From Aurantiacibacter marinus (lineage in GTDB: Bacteria; Pseudomonadota; Alphaproteobacteria; Sphingomonadales; Sphingomonadaceae), in assembly GCF_001021555.1 (NCBI RefSeq), contig NZ_LDCP01000001.1, positions 558,001 to 622,000 of the forward strand: DNA of 64,000 nt, given 5' to 3'. A program made the translations under genes and the position numbers. The notes beneath the pieces are model-generated. The model was not told where the DNA came from, did not search any database, and saw nothing but the letters and a program-made list of their open reading frames with translations. Shown here in pieces: positions 16,970 through 24,156 of the stretch (positions are counted from its first letter, which is position 1; each line of letters starts with the position of its first letter).

Positions 16970-18025
16970 CTATGTGGACTGAAGTGGCAGCCACCAATCC
17001 TCGTTCTCAAGGTACCAGGATAGTGTTTGTGAGATCCCTTCTTCGAATCCGCGCGATGGGGCGTAATTCAATTCGCTGCGTGCCTTGGTTTCGTCGATGG
17101 CATAACGTCTGTCGTGACCCTTGCGATCCGTCACGAATTTCTTGAGCGATGCAGTTGGCTTCCCAAGTGCGGCAGGCGCGCCGGGGAAGCGATTTGCAAG
17201 CCCATCGACCCGCGTGAAGGCGCGGTCGACTTCGGCGCAGATGTGGTCGATCACAGCCATGTTCGGCAATTCGGCGCCGCCGCCGATGTTATATGTTTCA
17301 CCGGGCTGACCGCCGTTCAAACATGCTTCGATGCCGCGGCAGTGATCGACCACGTGCAGCCAGTCCCGCACATTCATTCCATCACCATAAATTGGCAGGT
17401 CGCGGCCATGCAGGGCATTCAGCAGGAAAAGCGGGATCAGCTTTTCAGGATATTGGTAGGGTCCATAGTTGTTGGAGCAATTGCTGGTTGTCACTTCCAG
17501 CCCGTAGGTGTGGTGATAGGCCCGCACGAGATGGTCGGACGCCGCCTTCGAGGCTGAGTAAGGCGAGTTGGGTTGATACTGGTGAGTTTCGCTGAAGGCC
17601 GGATCTTCGGGGCCGAGGGAGCCGTAGACTTCGTCGGTAGAGATGTGATGGAAGCGGTGCGGCCTGCCGCTGCCTTCGTCCAGCCATACTGCCCGCGCAG
17701 CTTTCAACAGGCTGTTGGTGCCAAGGATATTGGTATCGATGAAGGCATCCGGCCCGGTGATGGATCGGTCGACATGGCTTTCGGCTGCGAAGTGGACGAC
17801 GGTGGAAATTTCCCGCTCTCGCAGCAGCTTTTCGACGAGTGCTGTATCGCGAATATCGCCAATAACCAGTTCGGTTTTTTCGACCCCCGCAATCGTGGAT
17901 TCATTGCCCGCGTAGGTCAGGCAATCGAGCACGATTAGCGTATCATCGGGGTGCTTTTCCGCCCAGTAATGAACGAAGTTGCCACCGATAAAGCCGGCAC
18001 CCCCAGTGACCAGAAGGTTAGCCAA
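16970..18025 (-). CDS. rfbB: dTDP-glucose 4,6-dehydratase
   Basis: A 351-residue extended short-chain dehydrogenase. NAD binding is at the N-terminus (LVTGGAGFIGGNFVHYW), the active site has the T-D-E triad (HHISTDEVYGSL) and YSASKAASD carries the catalytic Tyr-Lys. It converts dTDP-glucose to dTDP-4-keto-6-deoxyglucose, the second step to dTDP-L-rhamnose. I place the start at TTG 18025 (MANLLVTGG), preceded by GGAGAAAC; the longer frame adds 27 residues unrelated to the family. The start lies 8 nt inside the end of rfbD, so the four rfb genes overlap in one operon. Confidence 0.95.
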   Translation of the reverse strand: MANLLVTGGAGFIGGNFVHYWAEKHPDDTLIVLDCLTYAGNESTIAGVEKTELVIGDIRDTALVEKLLREREISTVVHFAAESHVDRSITGPDAFIDTNILGTNSLLKAARAVWLDEGSGRPHRFHHISTDEVYGSLGPEDPAFSETHQYQPNSPYSASKAASDHLVRAYHHTYGLEVTTSNCSNNYGPYQYPEKLIPLFLLNALHGRDLPIYGDGMNVRDWLHVVDHCRGIEACLNGGQPGETYNIGGGAELPNMAVIDHICAEVDRAFTRVDGLANRFPGAPAALGKPTASLKKFVTDRKGHDRRYAIDETKARSELNYAPSRGFEEGISQTLSWYLENEDWWLPLQST

Positions 18026-18866
18026 AATGTTTCTCCGCTCGTAGCATGTGGCGCAAATTGGTGCGCCAATGGGTATGGCCGTCGTCCAGCAGTTCCCGCG
18101 TCGCACTGCAGTCGAGCAGCGAGAAAGCCGGGCGCCTGGCAGGCGTGGGGTAGCCCGCGCTGCTTATCGGAATGATTGGCACGCTGCGATCAAGCAGGCC
18201 CAGCGCGTGCGCTTCTTCCTGAATGGCAACGGCAAAATCATACCAGCTTGCAACGCCTGCATCGCTATGATGAAAAGCGCCCGCCGCATTGGCGGCAACC
18301 AGCCCCCAAATGGCTTTTGCGAGGCCCGGAGCCCATGTAGGCGTGCCAATCTGATCGGAAACGACGCGCAGTTCGTCTTTTTCGGCCATCAACCTCAGCA
18401 TGGTTCGAACGAAGTTTGCGCCCCCGGCAGTGTAGACCCATGACGTGCGCACCAAAAGATCAGTACCGCGCAAGTGGTCCTCTCCTTTTGCTTTGGTGCT
18501 ACCATAGACTGACAGCGGGTTACGCGTATCTTCGGGGCGGTACGGGCGGCTGGATGCTCCATCGAAGACGAAATCCGTCGAGACATGAACCAGCTTGCCG
18601 CGATGCGCAGTTACCAATGCGGCGACTGCGTCGGCATTGATAGCGTGTGCCGTTTGTTCGTCACTTTCCGCCTTATCGACAGCGGTATAAGCCGCGGCAT
18701 TGATGATCAGATCCGGAGCCGCATTGCTCACCAATGCCGCTATTGCTGTGCCATCGGTCAGGTCGCAATCGGCGATATCAACGGCGTGGATCGTAATTCC
18801 GGCTGGCGCAGTTTCCTTCAAGGCACGGCCCAGCTGCCCTGCGGCCCCTGTAATGAGAACTTTCAC
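18018..18866 (-). CDS. rfbD: dTDP-4-dehydrorhamnose reductase
   Basis: A 282-residue SDR enzyme. It has the NADP-binding KVLITGAAGQLGRAL, the substrate site VHVSTDFVFDGASSRPYRPEDTRNPLSVYGSTKAKGE with Tyr and Lys of the YxxxK motif, and LLVRTSWVYTAGGANFV. It performs the last reduction to dTDP-L-rhamnose. The GTG at 18866 is the chosen start because it gives the family N-terminus and overlaps the rfbC stop by 4 nt (GTGA); a longer frame from 18947 would overlap rfbC extensively. Confidence 0.94.
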   Translation of the reverse strand: MKVLITGAAGQLGRALKETAPAGITIHAVDIADCDLTDGTAIAALVSNAAPDLIINAAAYTAVDKAESDEQTAHAINADAVAALVTAHRGKLVHVSTDFVFDGASSRPYRPEDTRNPLSVYGSTKAKGEDHLRGTDLLVRTSWVYTAGGANFVRTMLRLMAEKDELRVVSDQIGTPTWAPGLAKAIWGLVAANAAGAFHHSDAGVASWYDFAVAIQEEAHALGLLDRSVPIIPISSAGYPTPARRPAFSLLDCSATRELLDDGHTHWRTNLRHMLRAEKHFG

Positions 18867-19408
18867 GCGAAAGCCTTGATCGACTTTAGCGGCAGACCTT
18901 CGCGATCTTTTGCCGACAGCTGGACAGTCAATCCTTCTGTTGGCCAATCGATGGCGACCTCGGGATCGTCCCAGGCCAGCGAATGCTCATTTCCGGGGGC
19001 ATAGGAGGCATCGCATTTGTAAAGAAAGTCAGTGTCGTCCTCTAGCGTTAGGAACCCATGCGCGAAGCCCTGCGGCACCCAGAACATCCGCTTGTTCTCG
19101 GCGGAAAGTTCCACACCTGTCCATTTGCCAAAGCCGGGCGAACTGCGGCGCAGATCCACCGCGACATCGAATACCGCACCAGACACGACACGCACCAGCT
19201 TGCCCTGTGGCCCCGGGTTCTGGAAATGCATGCCGCGCAAAACACCCTTTTGCGAGCGGGAGTGATTGTCCTGAACGAAATTCGGATTGAGGCCGGCGCT
19301 TGCGAATTTTGCAGCGCTCCAGCTTTCCATGAAAAATCCGCGTTCATCTCCGAATACATCGGGTTCGATGATCAGCGGACCTTCGATCTCGCACGGGATC
19401 ATCTGCAT
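18863..19408 (-). CDS. rfbC: dTDP-4-dehydrorhamnose 3,5-epimerase
   Basis: A 181-residue cupin-fold epimerase of typical length. Motifs are the N-terminal PLIIEPDVFGDERGFFMESW, the active-site His in FVQDNHSRSQKGVLRGMHFQNP, VDLRRSSPGFGKW, and FWVPQGFAHGFLTLEDDTDFLYKCD. It epimerises C3 and C5 of dTDP-4-keto-6-deoxyglucose. Start and stop are shared with the neighbours (TGATG with rfbA, GTGA with rfbD), which indicates translational coupling. Confidence 0.95.
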   Translation of the reverse strand: MQMIPCEIEGPLIIEPDVFGDERGFFMESWSAAKFASAGLNPNFVQDNHSRSQKGVLRGMHFQNPGPQGKLVRVVSGAVFDVAVDLRRSSPGFGKWTGVELSAENKRMFWVPQGFAHGFLTLEDDTDFLYKCDASYAPGNEHSLAWDDPEVAIDWPTEGLTVQLSAKDREGLPLKSIKAFA

Positions 19409-20298
19409 CAGTGGCGGCCTTCGGCAAGTAGCGACATCAGATATCTGCCGTATCCCGACTTCACGAGCGGAGCGGCGATTTCTTCAAGACGTGCATCGTC
19501 GATAAAGCCCTTGCGCCAGGCAATTTCTTCCGGGCAGCAAATCTTGAGACCTTGGCGCTCTTCGGTGATGCGAACGTAAGTAGCTGCATCCAGCAAAGAG
19601 CCATGCGTGCCGGTGTCCAGCCAGGCAAATCCGCGCCCCATCATCTCTACCGAGAGTTGGCCTTCGTCCATGTACAAGCGGTTCAGATCGGTGATTTCCA
19701 GCTCACCGCGCACCGAAGGCTGCAGTTCGCGGGCGCGATCCACCACAGTCTCATCGTAGAAATACAGGCCTGTCACAGCATAATTCGACTTGGGTTGTGC
19801 TGGTTTTTCTTCGATCGAGGAAGCGCGGCCATTTTCATCGAAAGCCACCACACCGTAAGCGGTAGGATCGTCGACCCTGTAGGCGAACACAGTGGCGCCG
19901 GTCGTGCGTTGGTGGGCGCTTCCAAGCACATCGGGCAGGCCATGGCCGTAAAAAATATTGTCGCCAAGAACCAGTGCGCTGGGATGGCCGGAGACAAAGT
20001 CCGCACCGATATGGAAGGCCTGGGCCAGTCCTTCAGGATTGGGCTGCACTGCATAGCTCAAATCCACACCGAAATCCGACCCGTCACCCAGCACGCGTTG
20101 GAATTGAGCCAAGTCTTCAGGCGTGGTTATTATCAATATCTCACGAATGCCTGCCAGCATCAGCGTGCTGAGCGGGTAATAGATCATCGGTTTGTCGAAA
20201 ACCGGCATCAGCTGTTTTGATACACCGCGAGTAAGCGGATAAAGCCGCGTTCCCGAACCACCGGCCAGGATGATGCCCCTTCGTCGCTGCCCTGCCAT
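19408..20298 (-). CDS. rfbA: Glucose-1-phosphate thymidylyltransferase
   Basis: A 296-residue nucleotidyltransferase. Its signatures are [76 protein letters not shown] and [15 protein letters not shown]. It makes dTDP-glucose from glucose-1-phosphate and dTTP, the committed step to dTDP-rhamnose. It is the first gene of the rfbA-rfbC-rfbD-rfbB operon, transcribed away from the lasso cluster. The 126-bp spacer to the nucleotidyltransferase gene must hold promoters in both directions. Confidence 0.96.
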   Translation of the reverse strand: MAGQRRRGIILAGGSGTRLYPLTRGVSKQLMPVFDKPMIYYPLSTLMLAGIREILIITTPEDLAQFQRVLGDGSDFGVDLSYAVQPNPEGLAQAFHIGADFVSGHPSALVLGDNIFYGHGLPDVLGSAHQRTTGATVFAYRVDDPTAYGVVAFDENGRASSIEEKPAQPKSNYAVTGLYFYDETVVDRARELQPSVRGELEITDLNRLYMDEGQLSVEMMGRGFAWLDTGTHGSLLDAATYVRITEERQGLKICCPEEIAWRKGFIDDARLEEIAAPLVKSGYGRYLMSLLAEGRH

Positions 20299-20424
20299 GA
20301 TTTTGCCCTGTCAGTGTGAATACTTATGCCGCATTGCAGCATCATGTGTTCCGGTCAACTCCAATTGGGTTTGACAGGCGGTGATGATTTGACATGGAGA
20401 GACTGGAGAACCTAGCGGTTTGTT

Positions 20425-21621
20425 ATGGCCCGCGCACCGCACCGTTTTGATGACTTTGATCATGATCTGGAGTTTCAGGGCGGTCCCGATTCCCGGACAT
20501 TCTTGCGCGATGCGATGCTGGGTGCCGCGACGTGGCCGTCAACCGAAAATCTGGAATCTGATGGTGCCCGCTTATGGCCAATCATCCAATTTCATGGTTG
20601 TGCGCTGGCGATCGCGCAGCACCGGGGAAGTCTTGCCGGATGGCCGGAAGCACTTGCCGGACGCATAAGGGACGAAGCGCGTTTACAGGCAGTTTGGGAG
20701 GCGACCCACAAGGCTGCTTTGAAAAAACTGCTTTCCGCTATGGCCGATGCGGATCTGGAGCTTTTGGTCATCAAGGGCACTGCGATTGCCTATGATGTAT
20801 TTCCCGATCCTGCCCTAAGGCGCCGGGGTGACACCGATTTGCTTGCGAGACCTCGCGACGCAAATGCGGTCCGGCAGGTGTTGCGCGAATTGGACTGCCA
20901 GCGGGTGGCACAGATGTCCCTGCAGGAGGATTGGCGCTTTCCGCCTCAGGCAGGTTTCCATCATCTGTTCGACCTTCATTGGCAGGCATCGTCCGCGCCG
21001 GGTCTGCGGGGGCTATACGAAGCAGAAGAAGCGTTCCTGCGGTCAGTAAAATTGCCGGGCCTGAGTGATCAGGCGCGCGCTACAGATCCGGTCCTGACCT
21101 TCATGAGCGATGCACTGAATCAGGCAATGCACAGTGTGGCCGGGTATCTTGTCGACGGTGAAGTCAAACGCGGTGGCCACCGCCTCATCTGGTCCTATGG
21201 GACATATCTGCAGGCCAGCAGATTCACCGATACCCAATGGTCGCAATTGCGGGACTTGTGCTGCGAACGCGGACTTGCGCAGATCTGTTTGCGCTCACTT
21301 GACCGGGCCGAAGACGATTTCGGGACCTGCGTCCCCGAAAGCATTCGGGCAGCGCTGGTGCGAGAAGGAGACAGCGGCGAGATCGACCGTTTCGTACTGC
21401 ACGCAGGTACCTGGGAGAGATTTCGCTTCAATTTCGGCCATGCCGCCAATTGGGCGCAGCGCGTCGATGTCCTGCGTGCCAATCTTTTCAGTAATGAAGA
21501 TTTTTTGCGCCGCAAATATCCAGATATGGCCTCAATGCCGTTGGCGCTGCTGCGTTTGCGGCGTTTGTCGCAGGCGCCGCTTTCTCTGGTAAAATCAATA
21601 ACGGGCCGCAGATCGGCTTAG
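20425..21621 (+). CDS. Uncharacterised nucleotidyltransferase of the lasso cluster (NTP_transf_5-like)
   Basis: A 398-residue soluble protein. It has the minimal nucleotidyltransferase fold: LLVIKGTAIAYDVFPDPALRRRGDTDLLAR, with KGTA at 117-120 and the metal-binding GDTD at 135-138. A helical domain with FHHLFDLHWQ follows, the arrangement of the uncharacterised NTP_transf_5 family. Such genes recur in proteobacterial and Firmicute lasso clusters next to HPr-kinase-like and PqqD-like genes, where a nucleotidyl- or phospho-transfer to the peptide is suspected. It is on the plus strand and ends 13 nt from the convergent end of the PqqD-like gene. A role in tailoring is inferred from context only. 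Confidence 0.78.
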   Translation: MARAPHRFDDFDHDLEFQGGPDSRTFLRDAMLGAATWPSTENLESDGARLWPIIQFHGCALAIAQHRGSLAGWPEALAGRIRDEARLQAVWEATHKAALKKLLSAMADADLELLVIKGTAIAYDVFPDPALRRRGDTDLLARPRDANAVRQVLRELDCQRVAQMSLQEDWRFPPQAGFHHLFDLHWQASSAPGLRGLYEAEEAFLRSVKLPGLSDQARATDPVLTFMSDALNQAMHSVAGYLVDGEVKRGGHRLIWSYGTYLQASRFTDTQWSQLRDLCCERGLAQICLRSLDRAEDDFGTCVPESIRAALVREGDSGEIDRFVLHAGTWERFRFNFGHAANWAQRVDVLRANLFSNEDFLRRKYPDMASMPLALLRLRRLSQAPLSLVKSITGRRSA

Positions 21622-21634
21622 CGCTTGGCCGCCC

Positions 21635-21910
21635 TCATGCGACCAGCCCGTTGGCCTGCAAGTCTGATATCAGCGCCTTGATATCGCTTTCGATCACATC
21701 GTCAGGGGCATCGAAGGTGCTTGCAACCAGGCTGCACAGGTCGGCAAGCGTGCGCGGCCCATCTTCAAGCGCTGTCCATATTGCGCCGCCGACCGCATTC
21801 AGGCCGAAATAGGTGCCAGCTTCGAGATCAAGCAAGACGGTCTCTCCCCCTACTTCCCGGGCGACCACATTTTCATTGCGGGTGACAATTTCATTTTCGC
21901 TTATGGTCAT
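21635..21910 (-). CDS. Lasso peptide B1 protein (PqqD-like leader-recognition element)
   Basis: A 91-residue PqqD-family protein. It shows the three-strand, three-helix RRE fold: IVTRNENVVAREVGGETVLLDLEAGTYFGLNAVGGAIWTALEDG, then a helical end with LCSLVASTFDAPDDVIESDIKALISDLQANGLV. In lasso biosynthesis this element binds the conserved YxxPxL leader segment and presents the precursor to the B2 protease. It is the last gene of the methyltransferase-kinase-B1 operon (9 nt after the kinase stop). B1 and B2 are separate genes here, as in Gram-positive and some proteobacterial clusters, and unlike the fused McjB of microcin J25. Confidence 0.88.
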   Translation of the reverse strand: MTISENEIVTRNENVVAREVGGETVLLDLEAGTYFGLNAVGGAIWTALEDGPRTLADLCSLVASTFDAPDDVIESDIKALISDLQANGLVA

Positions 21911-21919
21911 GTTGGAATG

Positions 21920-22765
21920 TTACCGCCCCAAAAGGTCTTCCGCCAGCAGATTCACGACTGCGGGCAGAACGCTGAAGCGTCGCGGATAATCGAGCATCAA
22001 GAATGGAACTGCCTGCACAAGGTTGGACAGGCGGAAGAAATGTGCAGACAAGCGAGCCTTGTCCTCGACATCCAGAACGAACGCATGACGCATGATTTCG
22101 GTAAGAGCCTGACTGGCACCGAGCCGCGTAATTTTGGGCATTTCAGCATCGCCCGGGCCAAGCACGTAGATTGCCCTCAGTACGACTGGCCGTGTCGCAA
22201 AGGGCAGCGCCTCTCCGGCATCCAGCGCTGCCTTTTGCTGACCGTCGAACGTGTCGCAGTCTGCGCCGGTCAAATAGGCGGCACTATCGCCAAAAACCCG
22301 CAAGACAGGGCGGACCGGTTGAAGCAAGAATCCCTGGTCCGATAAATCCAGGGCGATCGAATCCTCGCTCAGGAAAGGATGGCCGGCGCGGGCACAAGCG
22401 CCTGCCAGAGTGGTCTTTCCGCGCCGTGACGTGCCAACAAACGCCGCGCCAACGCCGCCAAAATCCACAGCACTTCCATGCAGGTTGAGACCGCCGGCAT
22501 GATTGCCAATCAGCGGGGTTACCGAATTGGCAAATAGCGTATCGATCACTGTTTGCGCAATTCCGGGTGCAGGAATGCAAACTATCTGCGTCAGCTTTTT
22601 CGAAATATGGAAATCGGCGTTGCCAGGGAAGCGGACCAGGAAACCACTATCTTCACGGTAAAACTCGGCTGCAATATCGCCGTCTGGTGTGACCCAGCGA
22701 TCGTAAGGGGCACCGCTGACCGAAACCTGCTCGCATTCGGCAGCCAAACTGAATTCTCTGCTCAT
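21920..22765 (-). CDS. HPr-kinase-like protein of the lasso cluster
   Basis: A 281-residue protein related to the C-terminal domain of HPr kinase. The P-loop is AAFVGTSRRGKTTLAGA (lysine at 117). The second acidic motif is FLSEDSIAL (133-135), where HPr kinases have S/D-D. The preceding NLHGSAVDFGGV is typical of the lasso-associated subgroup. Homologues such as those of paeninodin-type clusters phosphorylate the C-terminal serine of the precursor. The precursor here ends in Phe, so either an internal Ser/Thr is the target or the protein has another function. Start ATG 22765 overlaps the methyltransferase stop by 4 nt. Confidence 0.83.
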   Translation of the reverse strand: MSREFSLAAECEQVSVSGAPYDRWVTPDGDIAAEFYREDSGFLVRFPGNADFHISKKLTQIVCIPAPGIAQTVIDTLFANSVTPLIGNHAGGLNLHGSAVDFGGVGAAFVGTSRRGKTTLAGACARAGHPFLSEDSIALDLSDQGFLLQPVRPVLRVFGDSAAYLTGADCDTFDGQQKAALDAGEALPFATRPVVLRAIYVLGPGDAEMPKITRLGASQALTEIMRHAFVLDVEDKARLSAHFFRLSNLVQAVPFLMLDYPRRFSVLPAVVNLLAEDLLGR

Positions 22766-23883
22766 CGCGTATATTTTTTCAAAGTGTCGCGCACGAATAC
22801 GCGCGCCCGCTCTGGCGTTGGGCAGATATCCGGCTGTGTCTCCAGCAGTTTGTGCTCTATTTCTGCGGCACTGATCCCATCACCGACAAGTTGCAGGACA
22901 GCCAGTACTGCATCGCCTTTGCTGCTGCGTTTCGGTGACTTTACGACACCTGGCGCCAGATCTGCGGGTTCCAATATGGTACTGTGCCAAGTGGACATGG
23001 ACTGCTTTTTGCCGCCCAAGGGTTGGACCGTCCACGATATAAAAGCCGGATCGTGGCGGATTGTGAATGATGCGCGCACCGTGTCCCCAGCCTTCACCGC
23101 GAATGGCCTCCTGACAGGCAGGAAGCCATTTGCGCGGTCTATCCGGTCTTCTGCCAGCGGCGAGTTTGTCATCCGGACGGAACGCGACAAGGTGCAATCG
23201 AAAAAGCCTGCAATGCCGTGGCACACAGCATCGCGCGCCGCGATCAGTTCTATATCGCAGCACATCGTAACGCCTGGTTCCTGATTAAAGTCGACGCTGG
23301 CAATAGTGACGGCCGGAGACACCTGGTCGCTTGCGGCCAACCTGATCGCGTGTTGTGAATTGACCCCATGCTCTTGCAGCCAGCGCAGGTTTTCAGGGAC
23401 AGGTTCGCGAGACCACCGGTCCGCCAGCGCGTATGCGTCCTCGCTTTCGACGAGCGCCACACCGATATTCATACGTTCCGGTATGATCCGTCCGCCCGGC
23501 CGCAGCATGCGGGCCCGCGCATCAGCCAGCATCGCGATAATGCCGTAATCGAACCCGAAATAGCCGACATGGTCGCAAATCAGCACATCAACCGGTTGGG
23601 GCAGAGAAATGTCGAAAGTAGAGCCGCGCATCAGGCGATAGCTATCCGTCAGCCCTTCTCGTCGCGCGGTTTCGCGCGCTATTTCGACAGCGTCCGAACT
23701 ATCTATACCGTAACATCGCGCAGCGCCCGCTTTGAGCGCCAGTATTCCCAGCACGCCGAACCCGCAGCCCAGATCTGCGACAATATCACCGTCACGGATC
23801 GTTTCGCCAAGCGCGCGCTCGAACAGCGGTAAGCGGTTGGCCAGTGCGAGGTAGTTATAATGTTCGTCCAGAAGGCGCGGCAT
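22762..23883 (-). CDS. PRMT-like methyltransferase with C-terminal helical domain
   Basis: A 373-residue class I AdoMet methyltransferase. Motif I is DIVADLGCGFGVLGILALKAGA (residues 33-54), the ribose-binding acidic residue is D61 (YGIDSSD), and the DVLICDHVGYFGFDYGII stretch (99-116) lies where arginine methyltransferases have the double-E loop. A beta-barrel-like part follows (about 140-285). A C-terminal helical, winged-helix-like domain occupies residues 300-373. The DH at 104-105 replaces the first Glu of the PRMT loop, and the predicted core peptide has no Arg, so a carboxylate or another protein may be the substrate. It is the first gene after the precursor's terminator. Confidence 0.8.
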   Translation of the reverse strand: MPRLLDEHYNYLALANRLPLFERALGETIRDGDIVADLGCGFGVLGILALKAGAARCYGIDSSDAVEIARETARREGLTDSYRLMRGSTFDISLPQPVDVLICDHVGYFGFDYGIIAMLADARARMLRPGGRIIPERMNIGVALVESEDAYALADRWSREPVPENLRWLQEHGVNSQHAIRLAASDQVSPAVTIASVDFNQEPGVTMCCDIELIAARDAVCHGIAGFFDCTLSRSVRMTNSPLAEDRIDRANGFLPVRRPFAVKAGDTVRASFTIRHDPAFISWTVQPLGGKKQSMSTWHSTILEPADLAPGVVKSPKRSSKGDAVLAVLQLVGDGISAAEIEHKLLETQPDICPTPERARVFVRDTLKKYTR

Positions 23884-23951
23884 GCAGCATCATGTCCACA
23901 ACTTGTATCCGCAGCGCAATGCCCAAGAGCACTATTGGCGTACGCCATACG

Positions 23952-23978
23952 AAAAACGCCCCGAAAAGGGCGCTTTTC
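23952..23978 (-). terminator. Terminator/attenuator downstream of the lasso precursor
   Basis: The stem AAAA-CGCCC (23953-23961) pairs with GGGCG-TTTT (23968-23977, one bulged C) around a CGAAAA loop. On the minus strand it ends in a GTTTTTC run about 30 nt after the precursor stop. Read-through would supply the methyltransferase-kinase-B1 genes at a lower level than the precursor. Confidence 0.65.
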
Positions 23979-24009
23979 TTAGTTCAATTTAACAGCGAAG
24001 GAACAGCTA

Positions 24010-24141
24010 TCAGAACATGTCCATTGTAGTGCTGTCGCCTGTGGTAGTGCCGCCGCTGCCGCCGGTCAGATTGCGAACGCTGCCGAAAGCGGTCAGAGCA
24101 GGACGTTCGTAACGGGACTTCTTTTCGTTAGTTTTTTCCAT
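24010..24141 (-). CDS. Lasso peptide precursor
   Basis: This 43-residue ORF starts at ATG 24141 with AAGGGTG upstream and lies 15 nt after the cyclase stop. The leader contains the lasso recognition pattern Y11-x2-P14-x-L16-x3-G20-x5-T26 (YERPALTAFGSVRNLT). By the rule that Thr is at position -2, cleavage falls after Gly27. The 16-residue core is then GSGGTTTGDSTTMDMF, with Gly1 as ring amine and Asp9 as ring acid: a nine-residue macrolactam and a seven-residue tail containing Asp14 and two Met. The core lacks Arg, Lys, His, Trp and Tyr; the only bulky plug candidates are the two Met and Phe16. A ring from Gly27 would need ten residues, outside the usual 7-9. Confidence 0.9.
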   Translation of the reverse strand: MEKTNEKKSRYERPALTAFGSVRNLTGGSGGTTTGDSTTMDMF

Positions 24142-24156
24142 GTCATCACCCTTACG

